This document shows positions 1-8,665 of a DNA stretch of 64,000 bases, in pieces. Position 1 is the stretch's first letter, and each line of letters begins with the position of its first letter. The notes under the pieces were generated by a model. It had not been told where the DNA came from. It ran no database searches and was given only the letters and a program-made list of their open reading frames with translations. This DNA is from Sphingopyxis terrae subsp. terrae NBRC 15098 (GTDB lineage: Bacteria; Pseudomonadota; Alphaproteobacteria; Sphingomonadales; Sphingomonadaceae): the NCBI RefSeq assembly GCF_001598815.1, contig NZ_BCZQ01000005.1, positions 1-64,000 of the forward strand. Reading direction: 5' to 3'. The translations under genes and the position numbers were made by a program.

Positions 1-210
1 CGTGCCTACCCGGGTATCCAGCGAACGGTCGCGATAGCCGTTGCGCCAGGTCGCGCGCTCGCTGCTGCGTTCGTGGCGACCCGCGCCGATCAGGCCATCA
101 ACGTCGGCCTCCATGATCAGCTGCAGCACGTTCTCGGCGATGGTGCGCAAAAAATCCGGTTGGCCGCCCTTCGCAGCAAGCTCTTCGATCAGTAATCTGT
201 CCTCGGTCAT
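1..210 (-). CDS. IS256-family transposase, N-terminal part
   Basis: Mutator-type DDE transposase that moves its own element by copy-out/paste-in. The visible 70 residues start MTEDRLLIEEL and contain the family's N-terminal signature: a 'LMEADVDGLIGAGRHERSSE'-like block followed by R-NGYRDRSLDTRVGT, matching the conserved 'RNGYR-R-LDTRVG' region that precedes the catalytic core. The DDE residues lie beyond position 1. The start is the ATG at 208-210, preceded on its strand by a purine-rich AGGAGTTCCCG stretch. Whether the full gene is intact cannot be judged from this window. Confidence 0.85.
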   Translation of the reverse strand, partial: MTEDRLLIEELAAKGGQPDFLRTIAENVLQLIMEADVDGLIGAGRHERSSERATWRNGYRDRSLDTRVGT

Positions 211-288
211 CGGGAACTCCTCTTCGTCACGGTTGAAGTGTGCAAACTCCACCATAACGATGAACCCGGTGGCCACCAGCGACGCCGC

Positions 289-320
289 ATTCCGGGGTGG
301 GGCATGCCCCACCCCGGAAT
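289..320. repeat. Perfect 32-bp palindrome in the IS tip
   Basis: Two 14-bp arms (ATTCCGGGGTGGGG and its complement) flank a self-complementary CATG, so all 32 bases are palindromic. It lies between the transposase start at 210 and the presumed IS end near 367. As RNA it would fold into a very stable hairpin in the transposase leader. It may block read-through transcription from outside into the transposase, or be a remnant of another small insertion. Confidence 0.8.
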
Positions 321-369
321 ACACCATCGCCTACACCGGAAATTACACCACGAGCGCGGACGCTAACAT

Positions 370-813
370 ACTTTTGGCATAGCCGATCTCACCAGCACGA
401 CTAAGACGTTAATTCTGATTTTCCTACGTTGAAACTTTAACGACCTGCAGAGTCGGTGCGAGCCCGCGATCAAAGCATTGCGCTACCTCAGCGCGCACCG
501 TCGCCTGAACGAACGGCTGTTAGCGGCGATCGCCGTCCGAAAGGAGGCGGGCCGCTTCCCACCGATTACTCCAATCGGCGGCTTCAGAACGGAAAGACGG
601 CTATTGGGAGCGCCGTCGATCAATCGAACGACCGAAATTGAGCGCCTTCCTGACGGTCTGCAATGTAGCTATCCATCCTGCATCCTCTGTCAGGAGTAGA
701 CGATCGCGCTCCCTGATTCAAACGAGCGGCTTTGGTCGGTCATTGCCATTCCAGTGGCGGGGCCCGTAGCGTCAGTGGACGCGATGACCGTATCACACTA
801 TCGTCCCGCCGAG
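370..813. other. Intergenic stretch with no supported gene
   Basis: About 440 bp between the IS end and the DUF6933 gene. Short open frames exist on both strands, but none has a recognisable domain, and their composition looks like non-coding island DNA. I see no tRNA, repeat array or clear terminator. It probably holds the promoter of the following gene. Confidence 0.5.
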
Positions 814-1326
814 ATGTTCCAGCTCAATTGCACCAAGAAGCTGCTCGATCGGATCAAGCCGGAAATCGTTGCCTCTGAGCAAAGCGACACCACGCTGGGC
901 AACTGGTACGCCACCGTCCTATTCTGGAAGCCGCAAGTCGCTTTGCTGGTTTCTGAGCGCACACTGCTTCCCGTGCTTATGCCGCTGGCCCCAGCGGCTT
1001 CGCTTGCTCGAAGATTCCCCGCACAATTGGCGCTGGTTCTGAAGGAGCACGGCATCTCATCTGAATTCATCGCCCAGGAAGTCTGGCGGATGGACAAGGT
1101 CCAGTACTCGAAAACTGCGAACCGGAGCGTCGTGGGCATCCTCAATGAGTTCGTTCGACAAGCCGAGTTCTGGCTGGCCGCCTATGCCTATGAAAAGGGT
1201 GATGATGACGACCTTCTGGCGATTTCCGCCAAGCTAGCGGAGACACCTTGTAGCCCGCTATACAAGGGGCCGGTTTCGCCGGACAAGGCCCTCGACGAAC
1301 TCGTGAAGGCTGGTTCGCAGATTTGA
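814..1326 (+). CDS. DUF6933 domain protein
   Basis: A 170-residue protein starting MFQLNCTKKLLDRI. It shows the pattern of the DUF6933 family: an N-terminal 'L-CTKKLLD' strand, then 'LGNWYATVLFWKPQVALLVSERTLLPVLMPLAP' and a helical C-terminus. The family's function is unknown. It occurs scattered on plasmids and islands and is probably cytoplasmic, since no signal or membrane segment is seen. An upstream in-frame ATG at 754 would add 20 residues without family similarity, so I place the start at 814. Location in the island suggests cargo, possibly a stand-alone stress or defence factor. Confidence 0.7.
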   Translation: MFQLNCTKKLLDRIKPEIVASEQSDTTLGNWYATVLFWKPQVALLVSERTLLPVLMPLAPAASLARRFPAQLALVLKEHGISSEFIAQEVWRMDKVQYSKTANRSVVGILNEFVRQAEFWLAAYAYEKGDDDDLLAISAKLAETPCSPLYKGPVSPDKALDELVKAGSQI

Positions 1327-1391
1327 GACTGCTGGCCGGAAACTGTGCTCGGAGATCCTACAGCACTCGGCCGGAAGCCCAACTCATGCCG

Positions 1392-2120
1392 TCAGACGGG
1401 ATCGGACGGCAAATCGACAATCCGGAAGACAGCGCCCGATCCGGCATCACGGACCAGATCAACGCGCTGGCCATCCCAGTGATAATCGAGGTGCCGTCCC
1501 TGCAAGGGGTTTGACGCGCAGTCCGGGTAGAAGAGGGCGACGCACTCCCCACCAGGATGCCGCAAGCTCGGGTAGAGAATGCCGTCGGATTCCGCGCCCC
1601 TGAGAATCGCAGCCAGAGCTTGGGATGCTGCGTAACTTTCAGGATCCAGCGCCGGCGCGGGTTCTACATCTCTGAGATCATGGAGGTCTGCATCGACCGC
1701 CATGACAATCTCCCGGAATTGCGAGGTCCAGCCAGGCGCTTCCTTTGTCCGTGCCATGAAGCGGGCGTGGTGGTGGATCGTCTCGAACAGCGCGGTCTCG
1801 AACCGGTCGCCCACGTAGAGCACGCCGTAGCTGCCATCGGTAAAGCGGCTCGGCCGGTCCGTGCTGATGTGGGTGAATGGCGCCATGAGGTAAGAGGCCC
1901 CGTTGCCGCCGACGCGGCGGTCAACCGGAACGAGGTCGAGATTGCCAATTGTCGCCATGATGCGGGGATTGGTCTTCTGCTCTGCCGAGATCAGCAGCGG
2001 CCAGTCGGCAGGGTCAGCGATATCCTCGAACAAGTCGATCGGTGGAAAGGCACTGCGGATGATCCTGACAGCGCCCTTCCACTCAACTCGAGAAACGGGG
2101 ATATCTGCCGCTCCGCTCAC
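1392..2120 (-). CDS. RES-domain toxin (NAD+-degrading type)
   Basis: A 242-residue RES-family protein. RES toxins adopt an ADP-ribosyltransferase-like fold and arrest growth by degrading NAD+. Visible hallmarks are an R-x-R/'RPSRF-DGSYGVLYVGDRFETALFETIHHHARFM' core containing the conserved Arg, Tyr and Glu cluster, and the R-E-S-like later segment 'ALDPESYAASQALAAILR' followed by 'GILYPSLRHPGGECVALF'. Its start codon overlaps the stop of the preceding antitoxin gene by 4 bp, the usual translationally coupled order (antitoxin first). It is longer than minimal RES toxins (about 160 aa) because of an N-terminal extension of about 80 residues. Confidence 0.88.
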   Translation of the reverse strand: MSGAADIPVSRVEWKGAVRIIRSAFPPIDLFEDIADPADWPLLISAEQKTNPRIMATIGNLDLVPVDRRVGGNGASYLMAPFTHISTDRPSRFTDGSYGVLYVGDRFETALFETIHHHARFMARTKEAPGWTSQFREIVMAVDADLHDLRDVEPAPALDPESYAASQALAAILRGAESDGILYPSLRHPGGECVALFYPDCASNPLQGRHLDYHWDGQRVDLVRDAGSGAVFRIVDLPSDPV

Positions 2121-2530
2121 CAGCCACCACGTTCGGCGTCGAGGTAGCGACGCACCCGCATGATGTCGGTGAGTTCGCCCCCGAGCATCAGGTCGAGCGC
2201 GCTGGAGCCCGCGAAAGCCTCATTCGCCACCCTGATCCACGCGTAACCACGGGTCGCCTCGGAAAAAATGATCCGGAGCGCCTTGTGGATGCCCATGAGG
2301 TTGGAGAGACGCGCACGCCCGTCGCGCGAAATACGCCCGGGTCCTTCTGCCTTCCATCGGCGATAGGAGCGCACTGGCATGTCAAGCAGCGTTGCCGCCT
2401 GCTCGTCGGTCAGCTCCCATTTGCCGAACAGATTGAGGACCGCCCGGAACATGGCAGCCGCCTCGTCCTGGGTAATCGGATCGGGCCGGAAGGCGGTAAC
2501 GGCAGTATCAACGGGTTGCAGAGCCAGCAT
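2117..2530 (-). CDS. Xre/MbcA/ParS-type antitoxin
   Basis: A 137-residue antitoxin partner of the RES toxin. It has an N-terminal helical/HTH part ('ITQDEAAAMFRAVLNLFGKWELTDEQAATLLDMPVRSYRRWKAEG') and a C-terminal MbcA/ParS/Xre toxin-binding domain ('LMGIHKALRIIFSE-RGYAWIRVANEAFAGSSALDLMLGGELTDIMRVRRYLDAERGGW') that would cap the toxin active site. I chose the ATG at 2528-2530 (MLALQPVD...), because the longer in-frame version would run through the operator repeats. The complex very likely represses its own promoter. Confidence 0.88.
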   Translation of the reverse strand: MLALQPVDTAVTAFRPDPITQDEAAAMFRAVLNLFGKWELTDEQAATLLDMPVRSYRRWKAEGPGRISRDGRARLSNLMGIHKALRIIFSEATRGYAWIRVANEAFAGSSALDLMLGGELTDIMRVRRYLDAERGGW

Positions 2531-2578
2531 GGCATTTCTCCATATGGCATCATATATTCTAAATAATGCCATTTGGCA
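2529..2578. promoter_or_regulatory. Promoter/operator region of the RES toxin-antitoxin operon
   Basis: An AT-rich 50-bp stretch directly upstream of the antitoxin start, in otherwise GC-rich DNA. It carries three copies of a GGCAT/ATGCC half site (near 2530-2535, 2545-2550 and 2566-2571). The last is part of the short palindrome TGCCA-TT-TGGCA at 2567-2578. Such repeated half sites fit autoregulation by the antitoxin-toxin complex. This is inferred from position and repetition only. Confidence 0.5.
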
Positions 2579-2582
2579 AGGG

Positions 2583-5500
2583 CTATGCCGATGATGCCAG
2601 TCTGGCAATCACGCTCGCTGCGCCTTCGATCGGCACGAAGAGCCGGGTCTGATAGCGGATGATCTCGGTAAAGCAGCCTTGCGCCTTGTACCAGTCGAGC
2701 CGAGCAACACTCCATCCGGTGAGTTCAAGTCGCTGTGAGCCATTGACCAGGCTGCGTTTGACCATGAGCATTTCGCGGCCGGCCAATTCCATGGCCCGGC
2801 CATTTGCCAGGACGGTCTGGACAATGTCATCGGCGGACAGCGTCTGCTCGCGCTCGAGACCCAGCGCCCGGCAGAGATCCAGCACGCAATGGGCCGGAAC
2901 CTCGCGGCCGAGGAGCGAACGACCATCCGCTGCCGATATGCGGTTCACCCTCACGAAATCAGACGGGAGCTTGTCCCAGACTGGCAGCAGAAGGCCCGTG
3001 GCAAGATAGAGGCGTTCACGCTTATGACTGGTCCGAGCTTCCTCGACCTCGACAACCCATGCATCGCGGAAGGCATCTATGGAGATATCCTCCCAACTGC
3101 TCTCAGTGAGCTGATCCTCGGTAATGTGACTGCGCTTGAGCGGACGCAGCAATTCGAAGCGAGCAATGCGGCTGCCGTCGTCAGCGAGAATGCTGCGAGC
3201 GGGCACAAGCAGGGCGACCCGACCTGAGCGGGCGTTTCGAACAAGCCGCTGCCGCTGCCCAGCGATGCCGTGGAGCTCCTCGAGCCGCTCCAGCGTGAGC
3301 GGCTTCAGGGCTCTGGCAATTTCCAATTCCAGCAGATGGGTCGTCGCACCTGATGCCGGATCGGTGCGCAGCAGCGTGTCCGACAGGACTGTGAAGTCCT
3401 CGACCGCGATGGTCTCGAGGCCGAGGTCGAGTGTGCCGGCCTGCCGGGCGGCATCGATGCGCGCATCGACCAGCCCCATGAACTCGTCGAAGATCGCGTT
3501 CTGCAGGGCGATAGGCAGCGCGAGGATACGATTGAGCCACCGCTGGATCGACGGTAGGTCATCGACCATCGACCCGTCAGGCGCTTCAATCCGCAGGCCT
3601 GTCAGCTCCTGAAATCGTCCAAGGCTGACCGCTTCAAGCTTGCCGGTGAACAACAGCCCGAACCAGCGATGGAGCGCTTCCTTGGCGTAGATGCTTTCTA
3701 GATTGTCGGCAGGATCAAACAGGTTCTGTCCGCCGGTCTGGCGCTGCCCGCGCGTCAGAGCGCCAAGACTGTCCAGTCGCCGCGCGATAGTCGAGATGAA
3801 CCGGCGCTCGCCGCGCACGTCGGTGGTCACCGGCCTGAACAGCGGGGCTGATGCCTGGTTGGTGCGATTGGTCCGGCCAAGGCCCTGGATCGCAGCGTCA
3901 GCCCGCCAGCCCGGTTCGAGCAGGAAGTGGACGCGGCGCGCCTGGTTCCCAGCGGCCAGATCGGCATGGTAGCTGCGCCCCGTTCCCCCAGCGTCGGAAA
4001 AGACCAGGATGCGCTTGGCGCCGTCCATGAAAGCCTGGGTCTCAGCGACGTTGGCGCGCGGCGACCGCGATTGGAGTTTTTGACGACCGTCGCGCCCGAT
4101 GATGAGCCGACGCGTGCGACCGGTGACTTCCGCTACCTGATCAACGCCGAAGCGCTCGATGATAGCATCGAGTGCGGTCGCGATCGGCGGCAGGGCGCAA
4201 AGCGCCTCGATCATCCGGTCACGCGCGGCAAGCGCGGAGCGGCAGAGCACCGGTGCGCCTTGCTCGTCAGTCATGGGCTCGGAGCGAGGATTGCCGTTTT
4301 CGTCGGTAAACACCGCCATCAGGCGAACGGGAAAGCTCTTGGCGAGATAGTCGATTACATATTCCCGCGGGGACAGGTCGATCTCAAGAGCTTCGCGTGC
4401 CTCGTCCGACAGGTCGGCAAGCCGGCGGTCGAGCATTGCTTCTGCCGTCGAGACCAGCTGGACGACAACAGCCTGCCCATCGGCAATCGCCGCATGGATC
4501 GCGGGCAGCAGGCTTGGGAGCTTCATCGACAGAAGCAGCTGCGCGAAGAAGCGTTGCTTGGTTCCCTCGAAGATCGACAGCGCTGCGGACTTGGCACCGG
4601 AGTTGAGCGTCCCCCCGGTCTCGCTATCCACGATCCGCGTGGCATCCAGTGCTTCGCGCAGGTTGGCGTGAATGATCGCCCAGGCCTCAGCATAGGCATC
4701 GTAGACCGCGATCTGATCCTCGGTCAGGCAATGCTCGAGAATTTCATATTCTACGCCGGCGAATGAAAGGGCCCGGGCCGTGTAGATGCCGAGTGATTTG
4801 AGATCCCGCGCGACGAGTTCCATCGCGGCGATGCCGCCATCGCGAATATCGGCAACGAACGCCTCGCGATTCGCAAACGCGGTCTCCGGACCCCAGAGCC
4901 CGAGGCGCGTCGCATAGGCGAGGTTGTTCACGTCGGACGCTCCGGTGGCCGAGGCGTAGAGCACCCTTGCCCGGGGCAGGAGATTCTGCAGACGCACCCC
5001 GGCAATGCCTTGCTCCGATCCTTTGACCTTGCCCCGCGATCCTTCCCCGCCGGCGGCGTTGGCCATGGCGTGCGCTTCGTCGAACACGATCACGCCGTCG
5101 AAATCTTCACCTGCCCAGGCGAGGATCTGATCAAGCCGCGTTGCGTCGTTGCGGCCCGAGCGGAGCGTCGGATAGGTCACGAAGAGGATCCCGTCGCGCA
5201 TGGCGATGGGCGTGCCCAGTTTCCAGGACGACAGCGGCTGGATGTCGATCGGGAGACCGCCAAGGGCGGCCCAGTCGCGGCGCGCGTCTTCGAGCAGCGC
5301 CTCGTTCTTCGAAATCCAGATATGGCGGCGTTCGCCGCGCACCCAGCGATCGAGAATGACGCTCGCGACCTGGCGGCCCTTACCAGCGCCGGTGCCATCC
5401 CCGAGGAAATAGCCTTGCCGGTAGACGTGACCTTCCGCCGACGCCTTGAGCGAACAGCCCTTGTCCTCCGGTTCGAATCGGCCGGGAAGGTCGCGCGCAT

Positions 5501-6827
5501 GCGCACTCGCGGCATAGATCAGGGTCTCCGCTTGGGCAGCAGACAGAAGCCCCTTGGGAACCAGTCCATCCGGAAGCTGCGGCACCGCCTCTGGCTTGGG
5601 TGCCGAGATCGAACCCATGGCAACGGACTCAACCAGCGCCGTCGGATGCTCGGCCGCGCCATGGATCACGATCCTGCTCGGTCGATAGGGCAGATAGTGG
5701 CCGACTTGGATCCCAAGCGGCGCAGGGATTTCAAGCGCCTCGTAGGTCAGCGCGCCGATGGCCATCGACGCTGCAGGCGTGATCCTCGCCGGGGCCGGAA
5801 GCAGTCTGCGCGGGCCGGCTACCAAACGGAACGGCGCACGAGCCGGGAGGATTGATTGTTCAGAGGCTACCTGTCTGCTGTCGAGAGCAGGCAAGGCATT
5901 GATTAGATCGACCAGCTGGGGGAAGTCGTTCGTGCGAATAGCGACAAGCTCATTGGCGCCTTCCACCTTATCGAGAACCAGCAGCCGCGTGGTGATCCCG
6001 GTGCCGCTCTTGATGAAAGCGCGTTCGACCGCGGCATTGAGCCGCAGAGCCACTGGCCCCTTCAGCCCCACCAGAAACCTGGTGCAATCGAACCATTCAG
6101 GCATGATCGCAACCAGCCGCCCGCCCGGGGCAAGCCTGTTCCAGGCCGAGCGCAGATGCCTCCCCCCGGTGCGACCATCGTGGCCCCGCTCGATCCCATG
6201 AGAATATGGCGGGTTCATCAGCACGACGCTCGGTGCGATGGCCGGATCGAGCAATTCGTCGATGAGCTCGGCATCATGCCCGGTCACGCGGGCAGCCGGA
6301 AACATAGCGCTCAGGCAGTCGCGGCGCAGCGGCGAGATTTCGTTCAAGGCGAGGCGTGTGCCGGCCTTGGAGGCCCAGACCGCGAGCATCCCTGTTCCGG
6401 CCGACGGTTCTAGCACGAGCTCGTCTGCGACGAGCGCGCAAGCCCGGGCAGCAAGCCAGGCAAGGCGGGGTGGCGTTGCAAACTGCTGCCATTCGATCTG
6501 CTCTTCACTGCGATTGGTCTGGGTCGAAATTCGGGCCTCGAGGGAACAGAAGAACCGGTCTGCTTCCTCGATCCGGGCCGAGAGTCGGATCGGATCCGAT
6601 GCTTGCAGGTATTGAACTTGCGCAAGTTCGATCGCGGCGTGAGCATCGCGAACTGACCATCGCCCGAGAGCATCGCTCCCTCCAAAGTGCGCAGTCATGA
6701 TGCGACTGATGTCGCTGCGTGAGAGCGTGCGGCCTGCCGCCAACTCCGAAGCCATGGTCTGGGCCGCCATCGCAACAACGGGCGGTGATGATTCATCGAA
6801 GGCAAAGGCAAGAGACGAATTGGACAT
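2583..6827 (-). CDS. Adenine methyltransferase-Strawberry notch helicase fusion
   Basis: A 1414-residue cytoplasmic protein. Residues about 110-290 are an N6-adenine methyltransferase-like domain with a SAM-binding loop EPSAGTGM (140-147) and the catalytic motif NPPY (205-208). Residues about 350-1050 are a Strawberry-notch SF2 helicase: Walker A GDGTGAGKG (about 476-484), Walker B DEAH (583-586) and a late arginine motif with 'QGLGRTNRTNQ'. The C-terminal 350 residues are unassigned. Start ATG 6827 has a strong AGGAGG upstream. Fusions of this type are known from phages and conjugative elements (polyvalent proteins; phage P1 DarB is an analogue) and are thought to protect incoming DNA from restriction. 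Both active sites look intact. Confidence 0.85.
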   Translation of the reverse strand: MSNSSLAFAFDESSPPVVAMAAQTMASELAAGRTLSRSDISRIMTAHFGGSDALGRWSVRDAHAAIELAQVQYLQASDPIRLSARIEEADRFFCSLEARISTQTNRSEEQIEWQQFATPPRLAWLAARACALVADELVLEPSAGTGMLAVWASKAGTRLALNEISPLRRDCLSAMFPAARVTGHDAELIDELLDPAIAPSVVLMNPPYSHGIERGHDGRTGGRHLRSAWNRLAPGGRLVAIMPEWFDCTRFLVGLKGPVALRLNAAVERAFIKSGTGITTRLLVLDKVEGANELVAIRTNDFPQLVDLINALPALDSRQVASEQSILPARAPFRLVAGPRRLLPAPARITPAASMAIGALTYEALEIPAPLGIQVGHYLPYRPSRIVIHGAAEHPTALVESVAMGSISAPKPEAVPQLPDGLVPKGLLSAAQAETLIYAASAHARDLPGRFEPEDKGCSLKASAEGHVYRQGYFLGDGTGAGKGRQVASVILDRWVRGERRHIWISKNEALLEDARRDWAALGGLPIDIQPLSSWKLGTPIAMRDGILFVTYPTLRSGRNDATRLDQILAWAGEDFDGVIVFDEAHAMANAAGGEGSRGKVKGSEQGIAGVRLQNLLPRARVLYASATGASDVNNLAYATRLGLWGPETAFANREAFVADIRDGGIAAMELVARDLKSLGIYTARALSFAGVEYEILEHCLTEDQIAVYDAYAEAWAIIHANLREALDATRIVDSETGGTLNSGAKSAALSIFEGTKQRFFAQLLLSMKLPSLLPAIHAAIADGQAVVVQLVSTAEAMLDRRLADLSDEAREALEIDLSPREYVIDYLAKSFPVRLMAVFTDENGNPRSEPMTDEQGAPVLCRSALAARDRMIEALCALPPIATALDAIIERFGVDQVAEVTGRTRRLIIGRDGRQKLQSRSPRANVAETQAFMDGAKRILVFSDAGGTGRSYHADLAAGNQARRVHFLLEPGWRADAAIQGLGRTNRTNQASAPLFRPVTTDVRGERRFISTIARRLDSLGALTRGQRQTGGQNLFDPADNLESIYAKEALHRWFGLLFTGKLEAVSLGRFQELTGLRIEAPDGSMVDDLPSIQRWLNRILALPIALQNAIFDEFMGLVDARIDAARQAGTLDLGLETIAVEDFTVLSDTLLRTDPASGATTHLLELEIARALKPLTLERLEELHGIAGQRQRLVRNARSGRVALLVPARSILADDGSRIARFELLRPLKRSHITEDQLTESSWEDISIDAFRDAWVVEVEEARTSHKRERLYLATGLLLPVWDKLPSDFVRVNRISAADGRSLLGREVPAHCVLDLCRALGLEREQTLSADDIVQTVLANGRAMELAGREMLMVKRSLVNGSQRLELTGWSVARLDWYKAQGCFTEIIRYQTRLFVPIEGAASVIARLASSA

Positions 6828-6906
6828 GGGAACCTCCTGACGAGGTCCTGCGGCTGGCAGGCCTCAATCAGCCAAAGGCCCCCTCCCCTCTGCCCAACGG
6901 ATCAGA

Positions 6907-7797
6907 TTAACGGGCAAGCCGGGACTTCAACTCATCGTTCCAGTCAAAACCGGGCGAGGCTGGTGCTCGTGAGTGGATGACACGATTTGGCGCAGCATAT
7001 GCCCTCAGCGCTCGCTCCTCTGCGAGAGCGCCCCCGGCGTCATTGTCGATGAACAGATAGAGCTCACGCACGCTTTCCGGGATCGCAACAAGGCCGAAGC
7101 GCTCTTTCCCGAGTGTTGCCCAGCATGGGACCCCGAAGAGCTGCATTGCTGACAGGGCGCTCTCGATACCTTCGGCAAGTCCAAGACGCCCTTGCACCGG
7201 CGGCGCCAGTCTGACGGCGCCACAACCAAGGGTGCCAAGCGCACGCTTGGGCCGCTCGAAAGCGGCAAGCTTGCCGCTCGCCAAGTCGAGAAACGTTCGG
7301 TGTACCGCGATTATGCCAATGTCGGTCGTTACTGCGGCCAGCATCGCGGGGAGAAATTGGACAGCGCCGCGCGGCCCGAGCGGCGTGCGCGCCAGATAAC
7401 GGAGTTGATCGGATGCGCGCAGAAGACCGCGCTGCGCAAGGTATCGTGCGGCAGGGCTGTCGGAGATCGCCGTGGCCGATTGCCACAAGCGCCGTGCATT
7501 GGGACTGAAGTCGCCATGACTTTGCCGTTCGATGGTCCCAGCACTTGAACCGTTGAAAAGGTCGCGGCTGCGAACGCCCTGGCGATCCAGTGCCGCAATG
7601 ACGTCCTCATTCGGGCATCCCGCAAAGCAGTGAAACAGGATGGCTTTGCGCCCCAGGGTCACACTCAGCGACGGAGTTCGATCGTCGTGCGCGGGGCAGC
7701 AGCACATGCCTTTGCCCCGACCCCATGTACCCTGAAGGCTTTCTACGATGGTGCGGGCGCGGCGTTCGAGTTGATGTGCATTGTCTAACGGGGGCAT
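6907..7797 (-). CDS. CHC2 zinc-finger/Toprim primase-like protein
   Basis: A 296-residue protein. The N-terminus holds a CHC2-type zinc finger of DnaG-like primases ('[13 protein letters not shown]' then '[16 protein letters not shown]'). The C-terminus is a Toprim domain with '[18 protein letters not shown]' (catalytic Glu), '[19 protein letters not shown]' (DxD) and 'GFDWNDEL'. Proteins with this layout occur on plasmids and integrative elements and likely prime element replication or modify DNA. I start at the ATG at 7797 ([14 protein letters not shown]); a longer in-frame version would cross the divergent promoter. It lies 79 bp upstream of the methyltransferase-helicase gene in the same direction, so the two are probably one operon. 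Confidence 0.8.
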   Translation of the reverse strand: MPPLDNAHQLERRARTIVESLQGTWGRGKGMCCCPAHDDRTPSLSVTLGRKAILFHCFAGCPNEDVIAALDRQGVRSRDLFNGSSAGTIERQSHGDFSPNARRLWQSATAISDSPAARYLAQRGLLRASDQLRYLARTPLGPRGAVQFLPAMLAAVTTDIGIIAVHRTFLDLASGKLAAFERPKRALGTLGCGAVRLAPPVQGRLGLAEGIESALSAMQLFGVPCWATLGKERFGLVAIPESVRELYLFIDNDAGGALAEERALRAYAAPNRVIHSRAPASPGFDWNDELKSRLAR

Positions 7798-7875
7798 CGT
7801 CCTACTCCGATTGAGGTGCCCGCCCCGTGCAGCCTCCGCTCTGCACCAGCGCCAAACCATTTTCCTACTTCATAT

Positions 7876-7890
7876 GTTCTTTATATGTTC
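7876..7890. promoter_or_regulatory. Candidate LexA (SOS) box, GTTC-N7-GTTC
   Basis: GTTC at 7876-7879 and GTTC at 7887-7890 are separated by exactly seven bases (TTTATAT). This is the direct-repeat LexA operator known from Alphaproteobacteria. It sits in the divergent promoter between the Toprim gene (start 7797) and the lytic transglycosylase gene (start 7922), just upstream of a TATACG-like -10 near 7905. The surrounding sequence is AT-rich, as expected for a promoter. Its assignment is by motif and position only. Confidence 0.6.
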
Positions 7891-7921
7891 TCCCTCGATT
7901 CGGCTATACGAGGATCGAGAA

Positions 7922-8578
7922 ATGACAATGAAAGCTATCTTGGTCGCAGGCATCGCGATCACCTCTGCTACCCCCGCCAGAGCCCAGGATTTGCCCGCGC
8001 CAGCCACAATCGAAGCGCCCGACAGCCGTTCCGAAGGGTTTCGGATCGCTGAAACATCGAACGGCTTCCAACTGGTCGAGCATGGGCTCTGGCGATCCGC
8101 CCAAGGCGGCCCGGCACCTGTTGTGACTGTGCCACAAAATGGTCGGGTCAACCTGCCCTACAGATACGAACCCAAACCCCAACCTGGCCCATCCGGCTTC
8201 AGGCGAGCAAGCTACCTGCCCCACATCTATGCGGCGGAAGCTAAGTATTCACTGCCTGCCGGCCTGCTCGATGCACTCGTTTGGACGGAATCACGCTACA
8301 ACCCTTTGGCCGTCAGTCCGGCGGGCGCTGCGGGGCTTGGGCAGCTGATGCCCGCAACGGCAAAAGAACTCGGGGTCTTCAATCGCTTCGATCCTATGGC
8401 TAACATCTTCGGCGCTGCGCGGTATCTGCGGCAGATGCTCGACAAGTTCGGCGTGGTTCACCTCGCGGTGGCTGCCTACAATGCCGGTCCAGGGGCGGTA
8501 GAACGCGCAGGCGGCATTCCCCGCAATGGCGAGACGCCCGGATATGTCCGCGACGTCCTTCGCCATTGGCGCTTCTAG
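7922..8578 (+). CDS. VirB1-like lytic transglycosylase
   Basis: A 218-residue exported murein lytic transglycosylase that would open the cell wall for a secretion or conjugation apparatus. It starts [22 protein letters not shown], a signal peptide cleaved near residue 21. The SLT domain begins around residue 100: '[41 protein letters not shown]' contains the catalytic Glu in the E-S-R-Y motif, followed by the '[13 protein letters not shown]' motif. The ATG at 7922 is preceded by a GAGGATCGAG ribosome-binding stretch. No other type IV secretion genes are visible, so it is either an orphan or belongs to a conjugation module further left. Confidence 0.88.
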   Translation: MTMKAILVAGIAITSATPARAQDLPAPATIEAPDSRSEGFRIAETSNGFQLVEHGLWRSAQGGPAPVVTVPQNGRVNLPYRYEPKPQPGPSGFRRASYLPHIYAAEAKYSLPAGLLDALVWTESRYNPLAVSPAGAAGLGQLMPATAKELGVFNRFDPMANIFGAARYLRQMLDKFGVVHLAVAAYNAGPGAVERAGGIPRNGETPGYVRDVLRHWRF

Positions 8579-8665
8579 AGATCGGCCCGAAATGGCCGGA
8601 GCAGGGTCCATCGTCCTGCGGTTTCGGGCGGGCTGGTTTTGTAGCGGGTGAGATCCCCTTTGAGA

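Larger units (their letters stand above)
1..369 (-). mobile_element. End of an IS256-family insertion sequence (cut by the window edge)
   Basis: The block contains the first 70 codons of an IS256/mutator-type transposase reading out of the window, plus about 160 bp of non-coding tip. The tip ends in TTACACCA followed by a CGGACGCTAAC-like stretch at about 343-367, which resembles the outer ends of IS256-family elements. The exact terminus and target duplication cannot be fixed because the other end lies outside the window. A perfect palindrome sits between this tip and the transposase start. Confidence 0.72.

Noticed and set aside
456-699. Short open frames between the IS element and the DUF6933 gene
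   Set aside because: Overlapping frames with no domain, no ribosome-binding site and no coding bias.
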